Of a DNA stretch of 64,000 bases, positions 55,541 through 63,704 are shown in pieces (position 1 is the stretch's first letter; each line of letters starts with the position of its first letter). The notes below the pieces were generated by a model, which saw only the letters and a program-made list of their open reading frames with translations, was not told where the DNA came from and did no database searches. Origin of the DNA: Litorimonas sp039975855 (GTDB taxonomy: Bacteria; Pseudomonadota; Alphaproteobacteria; Caulobacterales; Maricaulaceae); NCBI GenBank assembly GCA_039975855.1, contig JBDWGH010000005.1, forward strand, positions 1 through 64,000. The letters are read 5' to 3'. The position numbers and the translations under genes are program-made.

Positions 55541-57208
55541 CTAACCTAAAGTCGTCGCAGAAATATCGAATAAATCTGCCATCACGCTTTCTGTTGTTGG
55601 CCAACGTCCAGCACCCTTTCCTCGGATGCGGTATTGATCGCCATCATCGAAATCAAACACGGCATGTGCTTCTTCACCATCGGCTTGTGCGAGGAAATTA
55701 TTCTTTGAGAGATCTTTCAGCTGTAACGCGGAAGAAAACCCGTTTTGATCTTTCCAGAGTTTTGAAATCCGTTTCCACGCGCCCGCCGCGGGTGCTTCAG
55801 GATTGAAATCAGCAATGCTGTCCAGCGGAATATCGTCCAGCGTAATGGCTTCATCAAAACCGAGCATGGCGATGAGACGAATTTTCGCCGCTGCATCTTC
55901 ACCGCCAACATCCGCGGTTGGATCAGCTTCCGCAAACCCCTTATCTTGCGCGTCCTTCAACGCTTCGGCATAGCTTTTGCCTTTTCCGATTTCGTCGAGC
56001 ATGTAATTTGTTGTCCCGTTCAACAGCGCCTGTACCCGAGTAATGCGGCCTTTCTCACGAATACACATTTCCAGAACAGGCATGCCGCCGCCAGCCGCAG
56101 AAGAGAACCGCAATTGCGCGCCATGTTTTTCGGCAAAATCGAGCAGACTTTGCCCGCCCGCTGCAATGGCTTGCTTATTCGCGGACACAACATGGACGCC
56201 ATTTTCAAGCATGGTTTTGCAATGACCAAGGGCCGGTTCGACGCCGCCCGACACATCAATAAAGACATCGGGTTTCGCCGCAAAAAGATCTGCAAAATCC
56301 GTCGCCAAAACATCCGGTTTATATCCTTGGTCGATATATTTGTCCGGGTTACGAACCATAATCTTTGCGATTTCAAACTGGTCGGGATGAGCCGCAACAC
56401 GGCGGAACACACCACCTCCAACAACGCCCAAACCCATCATCGCAATGCGTAATTTTCGCGGAGTAGGCGCGGGCGTCATTTTTCCTGTCGTACTTCCGAC
56501 ACGAGTATAAGACGGCAGACCCGGTGTGCCGACGCGGAAAGGAACTTCATTCTTACGCGCAAATCCGAGCGCGCGCGGCGCGATGAGAGGCCCCGCAACC
56601 TGAGTCGCATCGTCCCAAGAAATTTCTTCATAGCGTGCAGCATTCAGGTTGGACTTTGGATCGACTTCATAAATACCGTTTACGTCTTTGAGTAACACGG
56701 CTTCGACACCCAGCTGATTGGCGACATAAAGTGCCGTCAAATCCGCTCCGCCGTCGCCCAGCAATACAGCACGGTCTTTTTCGCCAATCGCCACAAACCC
56801 CGGCATCACCACAATATCATGATCTTTCAAGTCTTGCAGTAATTGCGGCGTGTTTAAGCCGGTCAAACGGGCCTCTGTGAAACTTCCCTCTGCGGTCAGA
56901 CCCAAGTCCCGAGCTTGGCGGACAAAAGCAGGGGCGCCGATGCGTTCCAAAGCCAATGCCAGCAGTGCGGCCGAACGGCGTTCGCCGAGCTGCAGCAATT
57001 CAGGCAAGTTCTTGGCATCGCCTTCTGGCCCAATGCGGCGCGCTTCAGCCATCAATACATCCGTTTGATCACCCTGAGCGGACGTCACCGCTACGACATT
57101 TTGTCCTTGCCGATAATGACGGTAGATTTCGGATGCGGCCTGGGTGTAGTCCTCCAACGAATTAAGGACAGAATGACCGAAGTTCAGGACAATGACAGGA
57201 ACAGGCAT
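55541..57208 (-). CDS. aspartokinase-like/homoserine dehydrogenase fusion
   Basis: The 555-residue protein has an N-terminal amino-acid kinase fold (about 1-245) and a C-terminal homoserine dehydrogenase (about 250-555). The dehydrogenase has the NAD(P) motif GLGVVGGGV, the VSANKQAIA segment and the catalytic-region motif GTTNYMLDEIGKG, so it should reduce aspartate semialdehyde to homoserine. The kinase part keeps VMPGFVAIG and GDGGADLTA but its N-terminal KFGGTSV motif reads NFGHSVL, lacking the usual Lys and Gly pair, and there is no ACT regulatory domain. Kinase activity is therefore doubtful. Homoserine feeds the methionine genes encoded just downstream on the other strand. Confidence 0.9.
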   Translation of the reverse strand: MPVPVIVLNFGHSVLNSLEDYTQAASEIYRHYRQGQNVVAVTSAQGDQTDVLMAEARRIGPEGDAKNLPELLQLGERRSAALLALALERIGAPAFVRQARDLGLTAEGSFTEARLTGLNTPQLLQDLKDHDIVVMPGFVAIGEKDRAVLLGDGGADLTALYVANQLGVEAVLLKDVNGIYEVDPKSNLNAARYEEISWDDATQVAGPLIAPRALGFARKNEVPFRVGTPGLPSYTRVGSTTGKMTPAPTPRKLRIAMMGLGVVGGGVFRRVAAHPDQFEIAKIMVRNPDKYIDQGYKPDVLATDFADLFAAKPDVFIDVSGGVEPALGHCKTMLENGVHVVSANKQAIAAGGQSLLDFAEKHGAQLRFSSAAGGGMPVLEMCIREKGRITRVQALLNGTTNYMLDEIGKGKSYAEALKDAQDKGFAEADPTADVGGEDAAAKIRLIAMLGFDEAITLDDIPLDSIADFNPEAPAAGAWKRISKLWKDQNGFSSALQLKDLSKNNFLAQADGEEAHAVFDFDDGDQYRIRGKGAGRWPTTESVMADLFDISATTLG

Positions 57209-57276
57209 GACAGGCTCTCAAAAACTTAAGAGGGCCAGCTAGGCCCGCGCCCGTCAACTGTCAATCGGAGACCCGC

Positions 57277-57672
57277 ATGGAAAATGATTCTAAGGCAGAC
57301 GATTTTGGCCCGCCACCACAGCATGCTTCCATATGGCCGCTGCTTTGGCGCGGGATGAAATTGCGCTGTCCGCGCTGTGCTGAGGGGAAACTATTCCGCT
57401 CTTTCCTAAAACCCGTAGAACACTGTTCCAATTGTGGACAGCGTTGGGATAATGTCCGCGCGGACCTCGCGCCCGCTTGGGCGGCTATGACCATATCTGC
57501 ACATTTGACCGTCGCGATTTGGCATTTGGTGTTCTGGGGACGAGATATGCCGAGCTGGCAGCTCATCACCTATCTTTGCATTATTGCAACGGTGATCGCT
57601 TTGGCAGCTTTACCGCCAATGAAAGGCCTGTTCATGGCAATCCTTTGGGCAAAAGGCACAACAGACTCCTGA
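57277..57672 (+). CDS. DUF983 family membrane protein
   Basis: The 131-residue protein matches DUF983. It has a zinc-ribbon-like CPRCAEGKLFRSFLKPVEHCSNCGQ with two Cys pairs (CxxC), followed by two membrane helices (about 68-88 and 94-118) with the conserved Trp-rich boundary. Members are found in many alphaproteobacteria, often near respiratory genes, and their function is unknown. It is divergent from the fusion gene and lies upstream of the SAM riboswitch. Confidence 0.88.
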   Translation: MENDSKADDFGPPPQHASIWPLLWRGMKLRCPRCAEGKLFRSFLKPVEHCSNCGQRWDNVRADLAPAWAAMTISAHLTVAIWHLVFWGRDMPSWQLITYLCIIATVIALAALPPMKGLFMAILWAKGTTDS

Positions 57673-57707
57673 CTTGACGAAACTGCGTCCAGCCCGCATA
57701 GGCCTCT

Positions 57708-57828
57708 CCATCATCAAGACCAGCAGAGGGACAGGCCCTTTGAAGCTGGGGCAACCTCTAGCAATTCCAAAGGAAATGCGGGAACGGTGCCAAATCCTGC
57801 AGCTTGTATGCAAGCGGCGAAGATGAGG
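57708..57828 (+). promoter_or_regulatory. SAM-I (S-box) riboswitch aptamer
   Basis: The core is readily recognised: GAGGGACAGGCCC, then TTTGAAGCTGGGGCAACC, a variable P3 region, GGTGCCAAATCCTGCAGC and the P1 closing strand GATGAGG near 57822-57828, which pairs with CATCATC at about 57709-57715. All S-box landmarks (P1, P2 with GGCCC, P3, and the GGUGCCAA segment) occur in order. It binds S-adenosylmethionine and represses the downstream gene. It precedes metX by about 60 bases. Confidence 0.92.
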
Positions 57829-57832
57829 ACCA

Positions 57833-57858
57833 GAACGGCAACACCGTTCCCTCCCTTT
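57833..57858 (+). terminator. riboswitch expression-platform hairpin
   Basis: GAACGG (57833-57838) and CCGTTC (57844-57849) form a perfect 6-bp stem with loop CAACA, followed by CCTCCCTTTT. It lies just after the aptamer and likely acts as the SAM-controlled terminator for metX and the genes after it. Confidence 0.6.
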
Positions 57859-57888
57859 TCCATTTGCGCCGAATAGAGAAGACAAACA

Positions 57889-58848
57889 ATGGCATTGGGT
57901 CATGACATAGAGGCAAAGCTTGGCACGCACACATTGGGGCGTGGATGCCAGCTCGTGGATGATGTTGTGCGCGGGCGTATCTACGGAAACCCTAACGGTC
58001 CAATCATTGTTGTTATGGGAGGAATTTCGGCAACACGTTTTATTTGCGACGGCGGAAAGTTAGATCGCGGATGGTGGTCACGTTTAGTCCGCGAAGGCGG
58101 AGCGATTGACCTAAATACATTCAGAGTCGTTGGGTATGACTTCGCCCCTAACGAAGGCGGTGAGGCTTGCCCTGAAACAATAACAACAACTGACCAGGCC
58201 CGCCGTTTAAAAGCGCTCCTTGATTCCCAAGGGATTTCCAAAATCGCCGCTATCATTGGCAGTTCTTACGGCGGGATGTGCGCGCTGGCTTTTGCGCGCG
58301 ACTATCCAGATGCGCTTGATCAGCTGTGCGTCATCGGTGCCGCCCATCGCCCCTATCCGATTGGCGTCGGATGGCGAGGTATACAACGGCGCGTTGTCCG
58401 TTTGGGGCTGGAGGCAGGAAAACCTGATGCCGGACTGAAACTCGCGCGGGAATTGGCAATGACAACTTACCGTACACCTGTGGAGTTTGCGGACCGATTT
58501 ACTTTGGACGAAGTCAGCAGCGATCCCATTCAGTTCGATATATGTAGCTACCTCGGTAGCCGGGGCGATGTCTTCGCAAGTAACATGGACCCACAACGTT
58601 TTCTGGCATTATCAGAATCCATCGACCTCCACCGAATTGAACCGGAAAGTATTAGCACGCCAACTCTTTTGATGACCGCTATTTCCGACCAGCTCGCCCC
58701 GCTGCCAGATATGCGGGAACTGCGGGACCGACTTTCTGGACCGAGTGAGCTTTATACGTTCACGTCGCTTTACGGGCATGACGCATTCCTAAAAGAATAT
58801 GACGCCATGGACCCGAGACTTGCTGAGTTTTGTGACGGTTTAATTTAA
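57889..58848 (+). CDS. metX: homoserine O-acyltransferase (MetX-like)
   Basis: The 319-residue protein has the alpha/beta hydrolase fold of MetX-type homoserine O-acetyl- or succinyltransferases. The nucleophile elbow is GSSYGGMCALAFA (Ser145), the oxyanion region VVMGGISA and the catalytic His in YGHDAFLKEYD. It activates homoserine for methionine synthesis. Which acyl group is used is not visible from sequence. Expression is controlled by the SAM-I riboswitch upstream. A one-base gap leads to the next gene, so an operon with the membrane gene and metB is likely. Confidence 0.9.
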   Translation: MALGHDIEAKLGTHTLGRGCQLVDDVVRGRIYGNPNGPIIVVMGGISATRFICDGGKLDRGWWSRLVREGGAIDLNTFRVVGYDFAPNEGGEACPETITTTDQARRLKALLDSQGISKIAAIIGSSYGGMCALAFARDYPDALDQLCVIGAAHRPYPIGVGWRGIQRRVVRLGLEAGKPDAGLKLARELAMTTYRTPVEFADRFTLDEVSSDPIQFDICSYLGSRGDVFASNMDPQRFLALSESIDLHRIEPESISTPTLLMTAISDQLAPLPDMRELRDRLSGPSELYTFTSLYGHDAFLKEYDAMDPRLAEFCDGLI

Positions 58849-58849
58849 G

Positions 58850-59392
58850 ATGGAGCGGATAACCCGAGTTTTTGAATTCATAGCAAAAAGACGCTCCTTC
58901 ATTTCCCTCTTTGTCTTTTTCTGGGCTCTATATTTATGTCTATTCGCTGGTCTAGTTTTCGGTGTACCTGAAGAATTCTCTGATATTTCACAAACCGAAT
59001 TAATGATCACAGGACTGTTGCTCACCCTTAGCGGTGGTGTTTTTGGATCTCTCATTTATAAATTTGCATCTTGGAGAACTCGGCAAAATCTCAGAAATGA
59101 AAACAATATGATTCAATTGAGAGCCTTCATTGATTTTCTTTGGCTCGCGGTCAGGTGCATTGCATTTATTTGGGCGGTTTCGGCTATCCTCATTCTTGCC
59201 CTGTTCGCGATTGGGACTGAGGCGGAGGGCTATAGCTGGAGTGAACGATTTCTTATCGCGCTAAAATATGCGGGTTATGTCGGCGGAATTTTCGGAAGTT
59301 TGCTCGCAATCACGCTAGCTCTAAAAAGTTGGCGGATTGAACGCAGCAATAAGAAAATACTCGCCCGTCGAGAGAAGGCCAAAGAGAAATGA
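58850..59392 (+). CDS. membrane protein of unknown function in met operon
   Basis: I do not recognise this 180-residue protein. It has four predicted membrane helices (about 16-37, 49-71, 95-119, 137-157) separated by a short positive loop, and a basic, helical C-terminal tail rich in Lys, Arg and Glu. It starts one base after metX and overlaps metB by 4 bp, so it is co-transcribed under the SAM riboswitch. This location suggests a link to methionine or sulfur metabolism, for example transport, but that is only guilt by association. Confidence 0.75.
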   Translation: MERITRVFEFIAKRRSFISLFVFFWALYLCLFAGLVFGVPEEFSDISQTELMITGLLLTLSGGVFGSLIYKFASWRTRQNLRNENNMIQLRAFIDFLWLAVRCIAFIWAVSAILILALFAIGTEAEGYSWSERFLIALKYAGYVGGIFGSLLAITLALKSWRIERSNKKILARREKAKEK

Positions 59393-60537
59393 CCGACCCT
59401 AAAACAAAACTCGTCCAAGCCGGCATTGGCTCTGATCCTGCCCACGGTTCTGTACCGCCGCCATTATATTTATCGTCAACCTATCTTTGGCCATCACCAT
59501 CGGAAAAAGGAGAGTATGATTACGGACGAAGCAATAACCCCAACCGGGATATTCTGGCAGACGCCCTAACCGAGCTGGACGGCGGTGCTGGCGCTGTTGT
59601 AACCTCGTCTGGCATGTCTGCAATCGACCTTGTTTTAAACCTGATCAACGCAGACGATTTAGTGGTTGCGCCCCATGATTGTTATGGCGGCACCCATCGC
59701 TTGCTCACCCATCGCGCGGAGCAAGGCCGCATTCGTGTAGAGTTTGTCGACCAAGCAGACAAAAACGCTTTGGACGCGGCACTTGCAAGAAAACCTGCCC
59801 TGGTGATGATCGAAACGCCCTCCAACCCGCTCATGCGTGTCGTCGACGTCAAAGCGATTTGCACGGCCGCCAAAACTGCGGGCGCGATAACGGTCGTCGA
59901 CAATACATTTCTGACACCGCTACGTCTGCGACCACTCGATCTCGGCGCAGACATTGCCCTGCAATCGACAACGAAATACATCAATGGTCATAGCGATATC
60001 ATTGGAGGCTGCGTTGTTGCCAAATCCGAAGACCATGTCGAAAAATTGGCATGGTGGACAAATGCCGCTGGCGTAACGGCCAGCGCTTTTGATTGTCATC
60101 AAACGCTACGTGGTTTGCGGACACTTGCCCTGAGACTGGACGCGGCAGAATCCAATGCGTTGGCTATTGCGAATTTCTTGGAGGCTCAATCCAGCGTCAC
60201 AAAGGTAAATTATCCTGGTCTCCCGAATGACTCCGGGTATGAATTGGCCCGAACCCAGCAATCCGGAGCCGGCGCCATGCTTTCCTTTGAGATTGCGGGA
60301 GGACTTGAAGCGGCAACACAGTTCTGCCGTTCCCTAAAGATATTCAAACTCGCGGCCAGTCTTGGCGGGGTAGAGAGTTTGATATGCTTGCCTGAGACCA
60401 TGACACATAGAGGTATGGAAGAATCCGCCCGCCGCGCAGCTGGAATTAGCGATAGTTTGCTGCGATTATCCGTAGGAATCGAAAGCGAAAGCGACCTTTT
60501 AGCTGATTTAGAGAACGGTTTTTCTGCTAAAACCTAA
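59389..60537 (+). CDS. metB: cystathionine gamma-synthase
   Basis: The 382-residue enzyme is a PLP-dependent Cys/Met-metabolism protein (PF01053). The cofactor lysine is in SLQSTTKYINGHSD, the phosphate site is TSSGMSAI and the active-site Tyr/Arg region is YDYGRSNNPN. These fit cystathionine gamma-synthase, which condenses acylated homoserine with cysteine; related enzymes (sulfhydrylase, gamma-lyase) are close and cannot be excluded. It overlaps the membrane gene by 4 bp and closes the SAM-controlled operon. Confidence 0.9.
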   Translation: MTDPKTKLVQAGIGSDPAHGSVPPPLYLSSTYLWPSPSEKGEYDYGRSNNPNRDILADALTELDGGAGAVVTSSGMSAIDLVLNLINADDLVVAPHDCYGGTHRLLTHRAEQGRIRVEFVDQADKNALDAALARKPALVMIETPSNPLMRVVDVKAICTAAKTAGAITVVDNTFLTPLRLRPLDLGADIALQSTTKYINGHSDIIGGCVVAKSEDHVEKLAWWTNAAGVTASAFDCHQTLRGLRTLALRLDAAESNALAIANFLEAQSSVTKVNYPGLPNDSGYELARTQQSGAGAMLSFEIAGGLEAATQFCRSLKIFKLAASLGGVESLICLPETMTHRGMEESARRAAGISDSLLRLSVGIESESDLLADLENGFSAKT

Positions 60538-60548
60538 ATTTAAGACAA

Positions 60549-60572
60549 TTTTTCTCCCTGAAGGAAGAAAAA
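60549..60572 (+). other. A+U-rich hairpin after metB
   Basis: TTTTTCTCC (60549-60557) pairs with GGAAGAAAAA (60563-60572) apart from one bulged A; loop CTGAA. It lies 12 bp after the metB stop. Without a T run after it, it is a poor rho-independent terminator but may stabilise the 3-prime end. Confidence 0.35.
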
Positions 60573-60648
60573 TAGGTCGCATCACGCAAATTTTTCGCTT
60601 GAGAGACGACGCTTGACTCGTTATCGGAGTGCGAGTTTAAGGAAAGTC

Positions 60649-60798
60649 ATGTACTCAAATCGAGAAAACGAAGTGAAGGTGAAAGTCGCGGCACGTCAAC
60701 AGTCGGTCGCGAATGATGCTGTCCTTATGGGTGGCCTCCTTCTCCTCGTGATTCTATCTGTCGTCGTCCTGATTGGACGAAGCGCGGGCGGTATGTGA
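60649..60798 (+). CDS. small single-helix membrane protein
   Basis: A 49-residue product starts at ATG 60649, preceded by AAGGAAAG. The first 26 residues are polar (MYSNRENEVKVKVAARQQ), and a strongly hydrophobic helix (about 27-44; LMGGLLLLVILSVVVLIG) ends in RSAGGM. It lies between metB and ilvD and is followed by a clear terminator, so it is its own unit. Function is unknown; the compact layout makes it a credible small gene. Confidence 0.6.
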   Translation: MYSNRENEVKVKVAARQQSVANDAVLMGGLLLLVILSVVVLIGRSAGGM

Positions 60799-60821
60799 GG
60801 AGAACACTCCAGACACAGGCC

Positions 60822-60850
60822 ACCCGCTCCGAGAGGAAGCGGGTTTTTTT
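60822..60850 (+). terminator. rho-independent terminator
   Basis: ACCCGCT (60822-60828) pairs with AGCGGGT (60838-60844), with further pairing CC/GG inside, followed by a run of T to 60850. It ends the small membrane-protein gene and precedes ilvD. Confidence 0.9.
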
Positions 60851-60891
60851 GTTTTTGGGGTTCCAAATTTTTGGGCTGAGGAAGATTGAAA

Positions 60892-62559
60892 ATGTCAAAA
60901 CGCAGTGATGCCATAGTCAAAGGACGCGACCGCGCCGCAGCGCGCGCCATGTTGCGCGCCACAGGCATGGATGACGAAAATTTTGAAGGGCCGATGATCG
61001 CCGTGTTCAACACATGGACGAATATGGGTCCTTGCAACATGGACCTGGACAAGCTCGCTGTGCCTGTCCGGGCGGGCATTCGCGCCGCAGGCGGAACCCC
61101 CGTTGATTTCAACTCCATTGCGGTTTCCGATGGCATCACGATGGGGAGTGAGGGTATGCGCGCCTCGCTAATGTCACGGGAAGTTATAGCCGACTCGATT
61201 GAATTGGCCGTAAAAGGCCACAGCCTTGATGGCGTTATTATTTTAGTCGCATGTGACAAGACGATACCGGCGGCGGGCATGGCACTCGCGCGTATGAACA
61301 TTCCAGGCGTCGTCCTTTATGGCGGCTCTATTATGCCAGGCAATCACAAGGGCAAAGACTTATCCGTCCAGGATGTATTCGAAGCCGTTGGCGCATGTGC
61401 GGCGGGCATCATCGATGATGCCGAGTTAAAAGAAATCGAAAAAGCCGCCTGTCCTGGCGCTGGTGCTTGCGGCGGGCAATTCACAGCCAACTCTATGGCG
61501 ATGGCTATGACCTTCCTCGGCCTTTCGCCAATGGGCGCAAATGACGTACCCGCCATTAGCGATGATAAAAACGCCAGCGCTTACCGCGCCGGACAAATTG
61601 TTGTCGATTGCGTAAAAGAGAACCGCTTGCCGCGAGAGATGGTCACAAAACAATCATTGATGAATGCAGCAATCGCGCTTTCTGCAACGGCAGCATCGAC
61701 AAATGCAATTTTGCACTTGCTGGCTATCGCGTCCGAAGCCGAAGTCGAAGGGTTTGACATAGACGCGTTTGATACGATTTCTCGAAACACACCTGTTATT
61801 GGTGATTTGAAACCTGGCGGAAAATACATGGCGTTTGACCTGTATGCAGCTGGCGGATCAGGTCTCATCGGAAAGCGTCTTGTGGATGCTGGTATGATTG
61901 ATGATCAACCCACTGTGACAGGACGCAGTCTGTTTGAAGAAATTATCGATAGCACTGAAACCGAAGGGCAAGACGTCGTTCGCCAGTTCGATGACCCCGT
62001 GAAATCTCGCGGCGGATACGGCATCCTTTATGGTGATCTCGCACCTGAGGGGTGCGTTGTAAAACTTGCCGGACATGGCGCATTGTTCTTTGAAGGCACA
62101 GCACGTGTTTTTGAGTCCGAAGAAGCCTGTTTCGAAGTCGTCCAAAACAACGGCATTAAAAAAGGTGACGTTGTCATCATCCGCAATGAAGGCCCGGCAG
62201 GTGGTCCCGGTATGCGCGAAATGCTGGGCGTTACGGCTGCGCTTGTTGGTCAAGATTTGGCCGATCATGTCGCGCTGATTACAGATGGTCGTTTTTCAGG
62301 CGCCAGCTACGGCTTTGTTATTGGGCACGTCGCCCCTGAAGCTGCACATGGGGGGCCAATTGCCCATGTGCGCGATGGCGACAAGGTAACTATCGATGTG
62401 GAAGCGCAGACAATTAATGTTGAAGCTGATCTTGCTGAACGCGCGAAGGGTTGGACCCCGCCAAAGCCGCGCTATCCATCTGGTGCTTATGCCAAATTTG
62501 CTAAACTCGTTGGTTCTGCGTCCAAAGGCGCAGTGACCTCATTCCCTTTTGACACCTAA
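60892..62559 (+). CDS. ilvD: dihydroxy-acid dehydratase
   Basis: The 555-residue enzyme is IlvD, which dehydrates dihydroxy acids to keto acids in valine, leucine and isoleucine synthesis. The Fe-S ligands lie in GPCNMDL, ACDKTIPA and CPGAGACGGQFTANSM, as in the family, and the C-terminal motif DGRFSGASYGFVIGHVAPE is intact. GAGGAAG stands 8 bases before the ATG at 60892, which is preferred over a TTG two codons upstream. It starts an ilvD-ilvC-ilvB run, with ilvC 24 bp downstream. Confidence 0.97.
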   Translation: MSKRSDAIVKGRDRAAARAMLRATGMDDENFEGPMIAVFNTWTNMGPCNMDLDKLAVPVRAGIRAAGGTPVDFNSIAVSDGITMGSEGMRASLMSREVIADSIELAVKGHSLDGVIILVACDKTIPAAGMALARMNIPGVVLYGGSIMPGNHKGKDLSVQDVFEAVGACAAGIIDDAELKEIEKAACPGAGACGGQFTANSMAMAMTFLGLSPMGANDVPAISDDKNASAYRAGQIVVDCVKENRLPREMVTKQSLMNAAIALSATAASTNAILHLLAIASEAEVEGFDIDAFDTISRNTPVIGDLKPGGKYMAFDLYAAGGSGLIGKRLVDAGMIDDQPTVTGRSLFEEIIDSTETEGQDVVRQFDDPVKSRGGYGILYGDLAPEGCVVKLAGHGALFFEGTARVFESEEACFEVVQNNGIKKGDVVIIRNEGPAGGPGMREMLGVTAALVGQDLADHVALITDGRFSGASYGFVIGHVAPEAAHGGPIAHVRDGDKVTIDVEAQTINVEADLAERAKGWTPPKPRYPSGAYAKFAKLVGSASKGAVTSFPFDT

Positions 62560-62583
62560 TTAGAAAACCAAGGACTATTTCCA

Positions 62584-63612
62584 ATGTCATCACTCGATAT
62601 TTATTACGATAAAGATTGCGATATCTCTATCATCAAAGGCAAGAAAGTTGCCGTTTTGGGCTACGGCTCGCAAGGCCGAGCGCATGCGCTGAACCTGAAA
62701 GATAGCGGTGTTGACGTCGTTGTCGGTCTTCGCCCTGAAAGTTCAACAAACAAGAAAGTCATTGCGGACGGCCTACCGGCGAAAGCAACTGCCGAAGCTG
62801 TCAAAGGCGCCGATGTCGTCATGGTTCTCACACCAGACGAGTTACAGGCAAAAATCTACCGAGAAGACATTGAGCCAAATATCAAAGAAGGCGCTGCCCT
62901 TGCTTTCGGTCACGGTTTTGCCATTCATTATGGTCAAGTCGCACCGCGCCGCGACCTAGACGTCATTATGGTAGCTCCAAAAGCACCCGGACACACGGTT
63001 CGTAATGAATTCACGAATGGCCGCGGAATTCCTGATCTTATCGCTGTTGCGCAAGACGCTAATGGTGGTCACGCACTCGAACTCGCAAAATCCTATGCCT
63101 CTGCCATTGGCGGTGGACGTACAGCCATCATCCACACCACTTTTGGCGATGAGACCGAAACAGATTTGTTCGGCGAACAAGCCGTGCTTTGCGGCGGTGT
63201 CGTTGAGCTTATCAAAATGGGTTATGAGACTTTAACAGAAGCCGGTTATCCGCCAGAGCTCGCATATTTTGAGTGTCTGCACGAGACGAAACTCATCGTC
63301 GATTTGATCTATGAAGGTGGTATCGCCAACATGAATTATTCAATTTCAAACAACGCAGAATATGGTGAGTATGTCACCGGCGAAGCGGTCATCAATGACA
63401 GCTCCCGCGAAGCCATGCGCACAGCTTTGAAGAACATCCAAAATGGTGATTACGCGAAGAGCTTCATCCAGGAAGGCGCCTTGGGTTATCCGAGCATGAC
63501 AGCACGTCGCCGGAATACGGAGAAGCATTCAATCGAGACTGTTGGTGCAAAACTTCGCGCGATGATGCCGTGGATTTCAGCCAATAAAATCATCGATAAA
63601 GATAAAAACTAG
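62584..63612 (+). CDS. ilvC: ketol-acid reductoisomerase
   Basis: This 342-residue enzyme is a class I (short) ketol-acid reductoisomerase, the NADPH-dependent isomeroreductase of branched-chain amino acid synthesis. The Rossmann motif GYGSQGRAHALNL is followed by LRPESS, whose Arg and Ser usually specify NADPH. The metal-binding helical part carries DLFGEQAVLCGG and FECLHETKLIVDLIYEGG. It is preceded by AAGGAC and follows ilvD after 24 bp, so both are likely in one transcript. Confidence 0.97.
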   Translation: MSSLDIYYDKDCDISIIKGKKVAVLGYGSQGRAHALNLKDSGVDVVVGLRPESSTNKKVIADGLPAKATAEAVKGADVVMVLTPDELQAKIYREDIEPNIKEGAALAFGHGFAIHYGQVAPRRDLDVIMVAPKAPGHTVRNEFTNGRGIPDLIAVAQDANGGHALELAKSYASAIGGGRTAIIHTTFGDETETDLFGEQAVLCGGVVELIKMGYETLTEAGYPPELAYFECLHETKLIVDLIYEGGIANMNYSISNNAEYGEYVTGEAVINDSSREAMRTALKNIQNGDYAKSFIQEGALGYPSMTARRRNTEKHSIETVGAKLRAMMPWISANKIIDKDKN

Positions 63613-63652
63613 TCAGTGTATTTCGCCTAACGACATACGCAGTTGCCGCGCG

Positions 63653-63673
63653 ATGTTTGGTTTTGCCAAACAT
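63653..63673 (+). promoter_or_regulatory. perfect hairpin between ilvC and ilvB
   Basis: ATGTTTGG (63653-63660) and CCAAACAT (63666-63673) form an exact 8-bp stem with a TTTTG loop, 31 bp before the ilvB start. No T run follows, so it is not a typical terminator; it may influence mRNA stability or bind a regulator. Confidence 0.5.
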
Positions 63674-63704
63674 TGTCGGCACGGCCCACCATTAAGATAA
63701 GAAT

